NCBI GenBank assembly: GCA_030789695.1
Contig: CM061141.1
Coordinates: 166,477,079-166,541,078 of the forward strand
DNA length: 64,000 bases
DNA from: Scilla litardierei
Taxonomy: Eukaryota > Streptophyta > Magnoliopsida > Asparagales > Asparagaceae
Direction: 5' to 3'
The notes below the pieces were generated by a model. That model was not told the origin of the DNA and did not search any database. It saw nothing but the letters and a program-made list of their open reading frames with translations. A program made the position numbers and the translations under genes. This document shows, one piece after another, positions 1 to 11,374 of this stretch (position 1 is the first letter of the stretch; each line of letters begins with the position of its first letter).

Positions 1-806
1 GATCCAGAAGCGGGCTACATGTGTTGGTCAAAAACCAATGCCCGATTACACGTGGAGGCGTAGGGTTAAGCGATCACTTGAGCTTAGGAGTTGGCCCGTA
101 CAGCCACTCCACCCAAAAGGCGTAAAATCTGTGCACGACGTGTTACTTGACTTGTAAAATCCATGTGAATGTTTACTAGCTTTGCTACCTTGCCATGTCA
201 TATTTGTTGCACGTTACTACTTGTTGCATTCATATCTTAAACTGCCATGTCATCGCATAATTTTAGAACTGCTAGGTTGTTTCCTTCTTTTAGTTTCCTT
301 GCACAAGTCTCTTGTAGACTTGCTGACATGCGCCCTCGTCTCTTTTGGGTGTCGCATGATATTTGCTGAGCCAGAGTCCGTTGCTGAGGATGAGGTGTTT
401 GCTGACTTTGAGCCTGGGTCCACCGTTGACGTGGAGTACGAGGACACCGGCGACCAGTCGTAGACATTTCCTTCGTTGTTGCTTTCTGCTTATTTGTCGC
501 TAGTTTGTCGGTGCGTGGAACATTTCTTTCTGTACGTTGATTATTTCTGTTGGCCATGCTTGGGCCTTTTAGACTCTTCTTTTTAGCCTGGTGGCTTTTC
601 TGTGATGTTGGAATTTATTGTGGACATTCTGAGATTGAAATAACTTTTATCTGTCTCTTTTCTTTATTATTATTTTTGTTCTGCTTCACATTTGCAATGA
701 CCTATACTTGGTTATTCCAGACGCTTTACAGACTGGAGCCTCACAGCTCCATGTCTGAGTGGACTTCTCACGCATCGCCTCTATTTTAGGGAAGCGGGTC
801 GTGACA
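1..806 (+). repeat. E1 5' LTR, 3' portion only
   Basis: This segment aligns to 7696-8588. Both copies end in GGGAAGCGGGTC(G/A)TGACA. The internal region begins at 807. Short ORFs here (for example 182-463) also recur in the other LTR copy and in E2's LTR, and show no recognisable protein; I treat them as LTR sequence. Confidence 0.92.
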
Positions 807-814
807 GGTTTTAT

Positions 815-832
815 TGGCGGCCCATGCAGGTC
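815..832 (+). other. E1 candidate primer-binding site (tRNA unassigned)
   Basis: TGGCGGCCCATGCAGGTC starts 8 nt after the LTR end. The same block, TGGYGGCSCATGCAGGTC, lies just inside the LTR in E2 (23604) and E7 (61500-61517, minus strand). It begins with TGG as a site complementary to a tRNA CCA end should. It is not the initiator-Met site usual for this clade, and I cannot assign the tRNA. Confidence 0.45.
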
Positions 833-952
833 TCCTCTTGCAACTGCAAATTATCGGAACAACGATAATAATTATAGAATGTCCATTAAATAAATTAAAA
901 CATCCAAGTCATAAGCCTTGAGTCTAATTTAGTTCGTTTTATATGTCATTAG

Positions 953-2219
953 ATGGCTGGAAGACGACAGACCCGAGCTGGTGGTGGGCCCGACCGTGTT
1001 GCGGTGCCAGATAGAGAGCCTACCAATGCTGAAGTCATGAAGATGATGCATCAGATGATGCAGGTGCAGCAGGGCATGCTCCAGAATGCCCCTCGCTTCG
1101 AGCCGGGAGCGAAGCAGTTTCGGGAGCTGGGCCCGACTTATTTTGATGGATCTGAAGGACCGTTGGCTGCAGGGGAGTGGATTCGGAATATGGAGGACAA
1201 TCTGAGGATGTCGAAGAACAACCCGGCTGGATGGGTTGATTTGGTGAAGAAATAGCTCAAGGATAATGCCCGCAGCTGGTGGGATGCAGAGGAGGAGCTG
1301 TTGGTGAGACCTATTCCTTGGGCTACCTTCAAGGCTAGGTTCGATGAGGAGTATTTTCCGAAGGCTGCCAGGAGGGAGATGTTGCAGCGATTCATTGATC
1401 TGAAGTAGGGAAATCTTTCGATGGACCAGTATCATCAGGAGTTCACCATACTGAGTCGCTTCGCACCGAAGATGGTGCAGGATGCCGAAGAGAAAGCTCA
1501 GAGGTTTCTGCAGGGACTTTCCTTAGATTTGAAGAGCCTGATGTCTTCGTCAGATTTGGAGTCTTATTAGAAGTTGCTGGTAGCTGTTAGGAGGCAGGAG
1601 CTGATCGCGAGCCAGAGGAGAGGGCAGACTTCTGGAGCTGGGAAGAGGCCAATGGAGCAGGTCAGAGCAGTGGTTAGGCCTGGATTCAAGCTAAAGCAGT
1701 CGGTGCAGTTCAAGAGGCCAGGTGGGCCTACTCTGAAGACTTGCCATTTCTGCGGCAAGACTGGACATGTCAAGGAGCAGTGCAGGAAGATGCTGGGACA
1801 GTGCCTGGTTTGTGGTGATCCTGCTCATGTCATGAAGGATTGCCCGAAGTCTAGGCAGCCATGGAAAGGACCAGTTGCAGCTCAGCCATTGCAGGAGAGA
1901 GCACCTGTACCTGCTAGACGTGGGATAGCCCTTGTTCCATATAAGCAGGCTTTTCTGTAGGCTTTTCAGCAGAGTGCACCTGTACCTGCTGGATGTGGGA
2001 CAGCCCTTGCTCATGTCAAGAAGGATTGCCCGAAGTCTAGGCAGCCATGGAAAGGACCAGTTGCAGCTCAGCCATTGCAGCAGAGAGCACCTGTACCCGA
2101 TGGACGTGGGACATCCCTTGTTCCACAGAAGCAGGCTTTTCAGCAGGCTTCGCAGCCGAGGAGGCAGGCTTTCCTGATGACTGCTGTCGAGGCTGAGACT
2201 AAGGATGAGGTTATTGCAG
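953..2219 (+). pseudogene. gag: E1 gag (Tekay-like), four nonsense codons
   Basis: Structural capsid/nucleocapsid protein of the retrotransposon. The ATG at 953 matches the ATG of E2 gag at 23741. The frame runs to 2219 with only four stops (1253, 1406, 1568, 1958), each opposite a Gln codon in E2. The retrotransposon gag core (GWVDL, NARxWWDAE, FDEE(F/Y)FPKA, DLKQGN-type motifs) is followed by two CCHC zinc knuckles, CHFCGKTGH..C and CLVCGDPAH..C, near 1742-1860. The C-terminal part holds a 186-bp tandem duplication that lengthens it relative to E2. The reading frame stays open across the exon end at 2219, where a GT-AG intron separates gag from protease. Confidence 0.9.
1822..2193 (+). repeat. 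186-bp direct duplication inside E1 gag
   Basis: AAGGATTGCCCGAAGTCTAG occurs at 1835 and again at 2021, an offset of 186 bp (62 codons, frame kept). The duplicated segment covers the end of the second zinc knuckle and the Gln/Pro-rich linker. E2 has a single copy. The second unit is partly diverged, so the outer limits are approximate. Confidence 0.8.
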
Positions 2220-2338
2220 GTAACCCTCAGTCTAGCTTGTTTTCTTTCCTTAGTTGATCTTGTTCGTTAGAATTTGTTTGGCTGCTTGAATATGTTATAT
2301 TTACTAGAGTAGGATTTTATTGTTAGATTGTTTGTTAG
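2220..2338 (+). other. Putative spliceosomal intron between E1 gag and protease (119 bp)
   Basis: GTAACC... to ...TTGTTAG, with stops in all useful frames inside. Removing it puts gag (ending EVIA) in phase with the protease start ([11 protein letters not shown]) by a phase-1 junction. E2 has a 113-bp version at the same codon with GT and AG kept. Confidence 0.65.
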
Positions 2339-5300
2339 GTGTGATTTTGGTTTGCACATTCCCTGCACGAGTCCTCTTCGACTCTGGTGCATCGATGTAC
2401 ATTATATCCCGGAGCTTCGTGGACAAGCATTCTTTGTCGACTTCCCCACTTCCCAAGAGTTGTGATATCATTACAGGGAATGGCGTGATCTCAGTGCATC
2501 GTGGTTGCAATTCTTGTCCTTTGGTGGTCTGTGGACATGAGCTTTACGCTGACTTTATTGTCCACGACATCATCAACTATGATGCCGTCCTAAGGATGGA
2601 TTGGCTTGGGAATTTCTACTCCACGATCGATTACTGGCAGAAGAAGGTGGTGTTCGAGATCCCAGGTCATCCGGTGTTTGAGTTCAGCCGAGGCAGCAGT
2701 TTGCTTGGTCCTGTCAGGTTTCGGGCCAAGCTGGTGGAGATCGTTGCCATGCAGATGGAGCAGAGCAGACCAGCAGTGGTGCGAGAATCGACGACGTCTT
2801 CCCCGAGGAGATGTCTGGACTGCCGCCCGATCGAGCTCTTGAGTTTTCAATCGATCTTATTCTGGGAGCGCAGCCCATTTCGAAGGCGCCGTATCGTATG
2901 GCTCCAGCTGAGTTGGAGGAATTGCGTAGGCAGCTGGATGAGCTTTTGCAGAATGGTTACATTAATCCTAGTGTGTCTCCGTGGGGAGCACCGATGTTGT
3001 TGGTGAAGAAGAAGGATGGTTCGCGTCACATGTGCGTGGACTACAGGGAGCTGAATGCCGTCACCGTCAAGAATCGATATCCATTGCCTCGTATAGATGA
3101 CATCTTTGATCAGCTTGGAGGATCGAGAGTGTTCTCTAAGTTGGACCTGAGGAGTGGCTATCACCAGCTGAAGGTGAGGAAGGAAGATATCCAGAAGACA
3201 GCGTTCAGGACGAAGTATGGTCACTACGAGTTCGTGGTTATGCCTTTCACTGTAACCAATGTGCCCGTAGTTTTTATGAATATGATGAATCTGATCTTCT
3301 ACGACTTTCTAGATAAGTTTGTCGTTATCTTTATTGATGACATCTTGATCTATTCAAAGTCAGAGGAAGAGTATGCTTCGCACTTGAGGACAGTGTTGGA
3401 GATTTTGAGGAAGCATCGTTTGTATGCTAAGTATTCCAAGTGCGAGTTCTGGCTTGATAGGGTTGCTTTTCTTAGACACGTGGTGTCAGGAGATGGAATA
3501 TCAGTGGATCCTGAGAAGATTAAGGCTATCAGATAGTGGCCTGTTCCGCAGTCGACGTCTGACATCCGGAGTTTCCTTGGGCTTGCAGGTTATTATCGAT
3601 GTTTCATTAAGGACTTTTCTCGGATTGCTGAGCCAATGATCAGACTGACGAGGAAGGATGTATCTTTCGTCTGGTCTGATGATTGCGAGGAGGCTTTTTC
3701 TATTCTGAAGGAGAGATTAACGACTGCCCCTGTTCTTGCTGTGCCGATCGGAGTGGAAGATTTGAGATCTTTTGCGATGCTTCTGGCAAGGGGTCTCGGT
3801 TGTGTTTTGCATCAGCATGGGCACGTGGTTGCGTATGCTTCTCGTCAGCTTAAGGCTCATGAGAAGAATTACCCGACGCATGATTTGGAGTTGGCTGTAG
3901 TTGTATTTGCGCTCAAGATTTGGAGGCACTTCTTGCTGAGTGAGAAGGTGAAGATCTTCACTGATCACAAAAAGCTTGAAGTATATCTTTACGCAGAAGG
4001 AGCTCAACATGCGACAGCGTCGATGGTTGGAGCTCATGGAAGATTATGAGATCGACTTGCAGTATCACCCTGGCAAGGTGAATGTGGTTCTGGATGCGCT
4101 GAGCAGACTTCCAGCGGTGATGATGTTGCCTTCGTAGTGGAGATTGCAGCAGGATTTTTGCGAGTCTGGTATTGAGATCATGCTTCCTGGAGAGGCTTCT
4201 TCATTGATGTGTATGTAGATACAGTCGACGATCGTGGATCGGATCAAGGCAGGTCAGGCCGGAGATCCGAAGCTGGTGAAGATTCGGGAGCAGGTAGAAG
4301 CCGGTCTACAGACTGACTTCTTGATTCATGGAGACGGTACATTGAGATTTGGAGCCAGGTTGTGTGTGCCAGCTGGAGATATCAGAGAGGAGTTATTGGT
4401 TGAGGCACACAGTTCGCCGTATTCTGTGCATCCTGGTGGTACCAAGATGTACAAGGATCTTCGTCTGAACTATTGGTGGCATGGTATGAAGCGGAGTGTG
4501 GCTCGGAGTGTAGCCAAGTGTTTGGTATGCCAGCAGGTAAAGGCGGAGCATCAGCGTACGGCAGGGTTGCTACAACTGCTTCCGATTCCGGAGTGGAAGT
4601 GGCAACACATCACTATGGATTTCGTGACTGGACTACCTCGGAGTCCGAAGCAGAATGACGTGATTTGGGTGATCGTAGACCGATTAACCAAATCCACGCA
4701 CTTTATTCCCTTCCGAGTAGGACAGTCCACTGAGACGCTAGCGAGGAGATATATGGAGGAAAATCCTTTTACTCTCCGTTTTTATTTCCTTTTCCTAGTT
4801 TAGATAGTGATGTAACGTGAATCGTGCAGGAGATCGTACAGCTTCAAGGAGTCCCCGTGAAGTTCGTGTCGGACAGAGACACGAGATTCACATCTCATTT
4901 TTGGCAGAGTCTGCAGAAGAGCTTGGGTACGAGTCAGAGTTTCAGCACGGCGTACCATCCGCAAACAGATGGCCAGTCCGAGAGGACGATTCAGATTTTG
5001 GAGGACATGCTGAGAGCGTGCATGTTGGACTTTAAGGGATCTTGGGAGGATCATCTCCATCATGTGGAGTTCGCCTACAATAACAGCTACCAGGCGAGTA
5101 TTGGCATTGCACCATTCGCCACGCTATACGGGAAGAAGTGTCGATCGCCACTGAGCTGGGATGACATTGGAGATCAGGAGCTGTTAGGACCAGATATGAT
5201 CGTGGAGGCTGTGGATGTTGTGAGGAATATCCGGGAGAAGCTGAGGATCACGCAGGACCGTTTTAAGCATTGGGCTGATGCTAAACGGAGGCTTTTGGAG

Positions 5301-5729
5301 TTTCGGCCATGAGATCATGTCTTTCTGTAGATCTCTTCGAATCGGGGAGTTATCTGATTTGGAAAGAGAGGAAGCCGAGTCCGAGTTACATTGGGCCGTT
5401 TGATGTCCTGGAGAGAGTTGTAGCGGTGGCTTATCGCTTGGCGTTGCCGCCGTCACTGGAGGGAGTTCACGATGTATTTCACGTATCTCAGTTACGTCGA
5501 TGCGTCAGTGATCTATCTCATGCTGTGGATTTCTCGGAGATCACTGTTCATCCGGATCTTACCTATGATCAGCTACCAGTTGAGATTCTGGATCGACGGC
5601 CGAAGAAGCTGAGGAATAAGACCGTCGACTTGGTTAGAGTGCAGTGGCGTCATGGTTCCCCTGGGGAGTCCACCTGGGAGCATGAGGAGATATGAGAGAG
5701 CGCTTCCCGCACTTGTTTCCGAGCTGTAG
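2339..5729 (+). pseudogene. pol: E1 pol: protease, RT, RNase H, integrase, chromodomain-like tail; broken
   Basis: Polyprotein that matures gag, copies RNA to DNA and integrates it. In order: aspartic protease with LFDSGAS (about 2375-2400); RT with [20 protein letters not shown] and the FIDD active site (about 3328-3345); RNase H (about 3690-4020); H2C2 zinc-binding domain (about 4400-4560); integrase core with [25 protein letters not shown] and YHPQTDGQSE; chromodomain-like end near 5590-5729. Frameshifts lie near 2790 and 3970-4030 and in the last codons. Stops include TAG at 3534-3536 and others in the linker and C-terminus. The former intron at 4759-4829 has lost its donor. Compared with E2 the enzyme order is complete but no long stretch is intact. 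Confidence 0.92.
4759..4829 (+). other. E1 integrase intron remnant, donor site lost (71 bp)
   Basis: This is the same position and length as the E2 intron at 27406-27476. The acceptor GTGCAG and the GATGTAACG branch-like block are kept, but the donor reads GAAAAT instead of GTAACT. The insert interrupts the integrase core between the ...RYME and E(I/V)V... residues that are contiguous in E7 (50715-50945). Confidence 0.7.
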
Positions 5730-5761
5730 TTGATGTTGATTCCGAGGACAGAATCATTCAT

Positions 5762-5774
5762 AAGGTGGGGAGGA
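5762..5774 (+). other. E1 polypurine tract
   Basis: AAGGTGGGGAGGA lies directly before the TG of the 3' LTR, as expected for plus-strand priming. E2 has TTAAGTTGGGGAGGA at the equivalent place. Confidence 0.75.
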
Positions 5775-6352
5775 TGTAATGGTCTATTTTCGATTGTATG
5801 CTTTGTCGTGCACGTAGTCTTGTTCGTGCACGTATTTATTTTAGACTTTGTCTGTATCCGAACCCTATGGTGTGATATTCCGTGGTGACCCTCTCGAAGA
5901 GTATTAAATTGTGGAATTATTTGGAACGTCATTTCACGGGTCGTTCTCCCACGATTTAACTTTGTTTGATGAGACGTCGCGATTTTCACTTTTGTCGTGA
6001 GGCCTTTTTTTTAATTTCGTTTCTCGACGTCGAAATTGTGATCCGTCTTCTTAGTTACGTTTCTCTCATCCATGCGGTCACCCCAATATTTATTTCACGA
6101 TTTTTAGGCTTCGTTTGACCTACTTTCACTTTTTGGCCCAAGCTATTATACTTTTAACCCTAAGTAGCACATTGTATTATTCTCTAATAATGGATTAATA
6201 ATAATTTACATCAGATATTTGACTTAGTCTTTGTTAAACCCCCCTTTGGCCGCACTCAAACCAACGCATGGAAGAGAGAGTATGTGGATTTGAATTTTCT
6301 TTTAATAACAAATTCTTAAACAAACCCACTACCCACGTGAGAGCCCAAGCCC

Positions 6353-6359
6353 TATAAAA
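6353..6359 (+). promoter_or_regulatory. TATA box of E1 LTR
   Basis: CCTATAAAAT sits in U3 about 580 bp into the LTR, followed by GC-rich, stop-poor leader sequence. It is the best core-promoter match in this LTR. The transcription start is inferred, not seen. Confidence 0.5.
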
Positions 6360-7362
6360 TATCAACCTAGGTTTACAAAAAATTTTCACAACACCAAACT
6401 TGGAGCCGCCGGCCCTAACCCTATTCCACGCAAAAACCCCCAAGCGCCATATATCCTGCGCTCTCCGACCTCAAACCGCCGCCGACCGGCCTCCTCTCTC
6501 ATCCCCTACCACCCTCCAACGTGCCCCCGCCCTCAGGCCGTCGTTGCTCCACTGCTAGCCGCCGAAAACACCGCATGCATCCGCGAAATTCGCAGCTGAA
6601 GAAGCAGCAGCCACCGCCGCTGCTGCCGCCGTCGCCGCTGCCCCCTCCGGTGTTTGTCGACCCCCTCGGCCCCTCGCTGCTGTCTGGGTTCCCCCTCAGG
6701 CCGTCCAAGCTTGAAACAGCGAGTGTTTCCGCTGTTTTGCGTTTTTACGCCATATCGACATGTCGTATCACCTCTTTGCCGTCCCCTCTCGCGGTTGGGA
6801 TCTTCCGACAGTCCTCTACATCTCCTAAGGGTGTTTCCTGACGTTACGATCATCCCCTATGATGCTCAACGTCTTAGACTTCGTGTACGTCGACCCGTTC
6901 GTCTCGGTTCGTTGTTACGGCTCCCTGGAAGCCGTACAAACGTCTACTGATCACTTGCTCGCTGTTTGGAATCTTGATCACAGATCTGGTCGCTGTCCAA
7001 GGATTGGCGATCATAGGAATCTATTTTGGAATCTGGACTAGGAGCGCGTCCTATTATTCCAACCCCTGGCATCGCTACCCGACGCCAGTGTAGCTCTCGC
7101 GTCATGTAAGGATAACTTTCTGAACACTTAGGACCCCCAACCAATGCATGTTAATGAAGATAAAAATCGGTAATTTAATTGTCTGATAAATCACTAATGA
7201 AGATAATTTAATTTGGGACTGTATGCTGGTGATCCAAGCACATAGGTAGATTGGACTGATTGGACGGTGTATTCAGAACAGTTGATTTCAGGCAAGTGAA
7301 ACTGGCCAATTTGTGCTTTAGGCCATGTTTTAGGCTATTCCCCATTTTTAGCGTAAAAGAGA

Positions 7363-7429
7363 CTAGGCGACGAAATGATACTCGCCTAGACGCAACTTTA
7401 AGATCTAGCTTGACAACGAAGCTAGATCT
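7363..7429 (+). other. Two perfect hairpins in the E1 LTR leader
   Basis: CTAGGCGA (7363-7370) pairs with TCGCCTAG (7382-7389). AGATCTAGCTT (7401-7411) pairs with AAGCTAGATCT (7419-7429) around a GACAACG loop. Both stems recur in E2's LTR (22414-22440 and 22456-22476), so they are kept in the R/U5 region of two diverged elements. Confidence 0.75.
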
Positions 7430-8010
7430 GTCACCCTGCCATGTCATTCATGCATTTTTGCCTATCACGTTTAATTTCCATAACTGTACGCTCTTTACTT
7501 TTGCTCTGCCATGCATGTCACGTTTAATTTCCTTATTTGTACGCACATTAATTGTACACATGCCATGTCATGTATCCTGATGTCAATCCATGCTTGAATG
7601 TTGCATTCGTAACACACGCTACTTGTACTTGCTTGCTGAGGCTAGGCATCTGCGTTGCAGGCACAACCCTATGCTAAATACACTTCCTGGCTCGTGATCC
7701 AGAAGCAGGCTATATGTGTTGGTCAAAAACCAATGCCCGATTACACGTGGAGGGGTAGGATTAAGCGATCACTTGAGCTTAGGAGTTGGCCTGTACAGCC
7801 ACGCCAGCCAAAAGGCGTAAACTCTGTGTACGACATGTTACTTGACTTGTAAAATCCATATGAATGTTTACTAGCTTTGCTACCTTGCCATGTCATACAT
7901 GTTGCACGTTACTACTTATTGCATTTATATCTTAAACTGCCATATCATCGCATACTTTTAGAGCTGCTAGGTTGTTTCCTTCTTTTAGTTTCCTTGCACA
8001 AGTCTCTTGT

Positions 8011-8184
8011 TGACTTGCTGACATGCGCCCTCGTCTCTTTTGGGTGTCGCATGTTAGTTGTCGAGCCAGAGTCCATTGCTGAGGACGAGGTGTTTGCTGA
8101 CTTGCTGACATGCGCCCTTGTCTCTTTTGGGTGTCACATGTTAGTTGCCGAGCCAGAGTCCGTTGCTAAGGACGAGGTGTTTGC
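8011..8184 (+). repeat. 87-bp tandem duplication in E1 3' LTR
   Basis: Unit TGACTTGCTGACATGCGCCC... starts at 8011 and again at 8098. The 5' LTR copy has one unit, which explains most of the 806 versus 893 bp length difference. Confidence 0.88.
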
Positions 8185-8589
8185 TGACTTTGAGCCTGGG
8201 TCCACCGTTGACGTGGAGTACGAGGAAACCGGCGACCAGTCGTAGAGATTTCCTTCGTTGTTGCTTTCTGATTATTTGTGGCTAGTTTGTCTATGCGTGG
8301 CACCTTTCTTTCTGTACGTTGATTATTTCTATTGGCCATGCTTGGGCCTTTTAGACTCTTCTTTTTAGCCTGGTGGCTTTTCTGTGATGTTGGAATTTAT
8401 TGTGGACATTCTGAGATTGAAATAACTTTTATCTGTCTCTTTTCTTTATTATTATTTTTGTTCTGCTTTGCATTTGCAAGGACCTATACTTGGTTATTCC
8501 AGACGCTTTACAGACTGGAGCCTTACAGCTCCAAGTCTGAGGGAACTTCTCACGCCTCGCCTCCATTTTAGGGAAGCGGGTCATGACAT

Positions 8590-9206
8590 ATCCAGTGACA
8601 CTAACTTCCCTTTAACGGAAGAGACGAATCCCATCTAAGTCATCCACTTCCCTTGTGAGCTTGAGGTGTCACCCAACCAAAGATCTTTCAGCAGGCCGAG
8701 CCTCGAAGCTAGATCATAGATCTAAGTGACACTATCCATTCACAGGTTCGTGCTGATGACTTCAAGTCTTAAGGACCAACTAGCCTATCATCAACCTAGA
8801 GTTATTATTGACAAGCTTAACCATTTAATAACTCTAAGTTGGTCCAGTGAACTCATTCCCCAATGAGCACATGTGTCTCATCTCCGACTTCGCCAAGTCG
8901 AATGACTATGAGATCATCATTACTCTAAGGTAAGACAAAGACACAATGGTCTAACCGATGTGTCGATATCCTATTCTCGACATATCTATGACCATGAACC
9001 GTTTAAGACTTAAGTTTCTAATCGGACACTAACTTCTCATAATCGAGATCTACATCTTGATATGTAGTGACCTGACTATAAGTCTAAGGAAATTATCTAA
9101 GTATTAGATACTACGAATCTATACTTAGGATAATTGATACCATATAAATATCTGAACGAGCTGATTATCTAAGGATAAATGCCTCAAGGGCATACGTCGT
9201 CCTACA
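8590..9206 (-). repeat. copia-type 3' LTR (left copy)
   Basis: It is nearly collinear with 13332-13963, beginning ATCCAGTGACACTAACTTCC and ending GTCCTACA on the plus strand. It differs by small indels, including one of about 12 bp near 8812 and loss of a base at the outer end. Confidence 0.9.
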
Positions 9207-10491
9207 TCTCCCACTTGCACTTAGGCTATTTATCTCGGTATCTCATACCGCTATAGTATATCAGTCACACTGGACTTTCATATGTCAAACCTAAGAGTGG
9301 ATTTGCTAATGTGTATCCATAATGCATTTTAATGTATTTTTATTTATACATCACTTGATCACACACGGTTGATCCTTGAAAATTTATTTTGATCTTATCC
9401 AACAATTTTCTTTTCTATGTATAGCTAATACTTAGCTCATACAATCTTGATGTAGGGTCTAACATTTCTATAAGTCAGTCTTGGCTCATTACAATTATTT
9501 TGTGTCAATATGTCAAGTACATAAGTGACACCTTAAATCTCTATATATTCGATTAAATCAAAACTATTTTGATTCAATGTCTTATATAGATGATTCAAAT
9601 AAGTTGAAAACCTTTTTACTTAGTCCGAGAAACCGGAGTTAAGTATATGAGCTTGCTCCCACTGACTTTAAGAACTATCTGGTTATATATTTCTACTATA
9701 TATCTAAATCATATTTAGAATATACATTAAGTATAACCAATTTAGAAGTGCTTATTTGGAATATACCAAGGTTAAGTTGGGTTTGACGATTGAGTCATAT
9801 CAAGACCCGTTTATAAGAATCTTGATGTTGACTTACTCAGTCAAACTTCCTACACTGTACTTTTCCTTCAACTACATTTAATAATTACTCTTAAGTATTA
9901 AATGCAGTTTAATTAAGAAGTAATCTTAACATGCGTATAATTGTGATCATACATAATTTATACGCTCCTGGAACTTATATTTAACATCGACTGGCTATAA
10001 TATTAAGTCAGCTCCAAACAATCAAATTATTCAGAAGCTCTGCATGACAGCTCGAGAATTTATGCAACCAACTCAGAGAGCCACATCCACAACAAATCAC
10101 AATTTAAAATAAAGCACATTTCCCAAGATATTTATTCAAACAATGGATTCATTAAAATGAATCATAATTTGTTTATCAAAATAAACTTTAAGTTCTTAAC
10201 ACTCAATCATTGTTTTAACTAAAGGAAAGATACATTTTATTCATTAAAAAATAAGTATCGGTTGCTTAAGTATCGGTTGCTTCTTCTTCATATCTCCTGA
10301 AGTCCTCACGGCCCCAACAACAACGATTGCTCAGATGTCGGTCGTCCTCAGGACTTCTTCCATCCTCTGCTTCGTATTAGCCACATGTATACATTACATA
10401 GATGTCCTAGTATCTTATACTATGTGACAAAGCATTTATGGAAATTGTTATGGTTTATTAAAAGGAATTCATTGTACCTGAGGTAGAGGCA
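9207..10491. other. AT-rich internal region without recognisable genes
   Basis: This lies between the left LTR and gag of the copia-type element, where protease, integrase and RT would be expected. I see no conserved copia motif on either strand and no substantial ORF. Confidence 0.6.
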
Positions 10492-11374
10492 TCAATATGC
10501 CATTTCTTCATTTCTGCAAGGTAAACCTTGCAGTTGCTCTTCCAATGGCCTATCTTGTGGCAGTGAAAGCATTGATTTCGACAGGGCCCCCTTCATCTTC
10601 TTCCCCTTCTTCACCTTGGCTGGTTGTGGGACCTGCCTCTTCTTACCTTTGCCTTTCGGCTGGTCTGAAGAAGCAGAGCCAACAACCAACACAGCTGGTT
10701 TCTTCTCGATTTCCTCAAACTGCCTAAGCATGTTGAGGAGACCAGGAAGATCCATTTCAATACTGTTCATAATGAAACCAGTCATGAATTGCTTGAAGGC
10801 TGGGGTTAAAGATTTCAGGATGATGTCCACGGCCATCTCATTGTTGAGGACAAAACCCAACTGGGCAGCATCTTCCATGTACCCGATCATCTTAATGAAA
10901 TGATCTTGTACGGGCCCTGTCTCCATCTTAGTGCCCTAGAGGTTGCTCCTGGCTTCAAACTTGGCAGCTCTTAACCGCTTGTCGTACAACTCCTCTGCAT
11001 ATAGAAGCATGCTTTGAACGTCCAAATGTTCGTGCTTCCTTTGCAGGCGTTATTCATTGAAGCCAGAGTAAGGCACCTGGCCTTCTCGGAATCCCTCTGG
11101 TACAGCTTATAGGCTTTCTTTTCTTCGTGGGTTGCACGTCATCAGGCTTCTCCAGAGCGTCATCGAATAACACGTATCATATCCCAGCTAGTGATAAGAC
11201 TAACTTGATATTCCTAAGCCAATCCTTATAGTTAGTCCCATCAAGCACATTCTTCTCTATCATATACTTTAGACCCGAATCCATTCTACAATTAAGAAGA
11301 TATCTAGTTAGCATATGTTCGTTGGTTTTTATTAAACTATATTCTCCCACTAATTTTAAGAAATAAAGCCACAA
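10492..11374 (-). pseudogene. gag: copia gag with CCHC zinc knuckle, frameshifted
   Basis: Nucleocapsid/capsid protein of a Ty1/copia element. From the right it shows a VLDGTNYKDWLRN motif (copia gag N-terminus), then a broken middle part, then VQDHFIKMIGYMED and LLNMLRQFEEIEKKPAVL blocks typical of plant copia gag, a Lys-rich linker and a CCHC knuckle. The knuckle (C-x2-C-x4-H-x4-C, 10530-10571) lies one frame away from the preceding ORF, so a frameshift separates them. Stops also break the region 11000-11180. The zinc knuckle is followed by VYLAEMKK, a usual feature of this family. Not functional. Confidence 0.87.

Larger units (their letters stand above)
1..8588 (+). mobile_element. E1: Ty3/gypsy Tekay-like LTR retrotransposon, 5' end outside window
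   Basis: E1 has the order LTR end, primer-site-like block, gag, protease, RT, RNase H, integrase, chromodomain-like tail, polypurine tract, 3' LTR. Positions 1-806 match 7696-8588, the last third of the 3' LTR, so the 5' LTR begins about 2 kb before the window. Gag has two CCHC knuckles, and integrase ends in an ILDRR...LRN...WRHG...ESTWE block typical of the Tekay/Del chromovirus clade (family knowledge). Gag and pol carry many in-frame stops and several frameshifts, so the copy is dead. It is related to E2 (21158-30863) in coding sequence and in the R/U5 part of the LTR, but their U3 regions differ. Confidence 0.93.
5775..8588 (+). repeat. E1 3' LTR (2814 bp)
   Basis: It begins TGTAATGG after the polypurine tract and ends TCATGACA. 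A TATA-like box lies at 6353-6359. Two strong hairpins lie at 7363-7389 and 7401-7429, and an 87-bp tandem duplication at 8011-8184 is absent from the 5' LTR portion seen. The downstream half is homologous to E2's LTR; U3 is not. Confidence 0.88.

Noticed and set aside
182..789. Short plus-strand ORFs in the E1 LTR (and their counterparts at 7877-8571, 23169-23357, 30438-30626)
   Set aside because: They lie inside LTRs, are not conserved as proteins between E1 and E2 copies, and match no domain I know.
6499..6853. Pro/Ser- or Gly-rich ORFs on both strands in the GC-rich part of E1's 3' LTR
   Set aside because: Compositional, overlapping on opposite strands, inside U3/R of an LTR.
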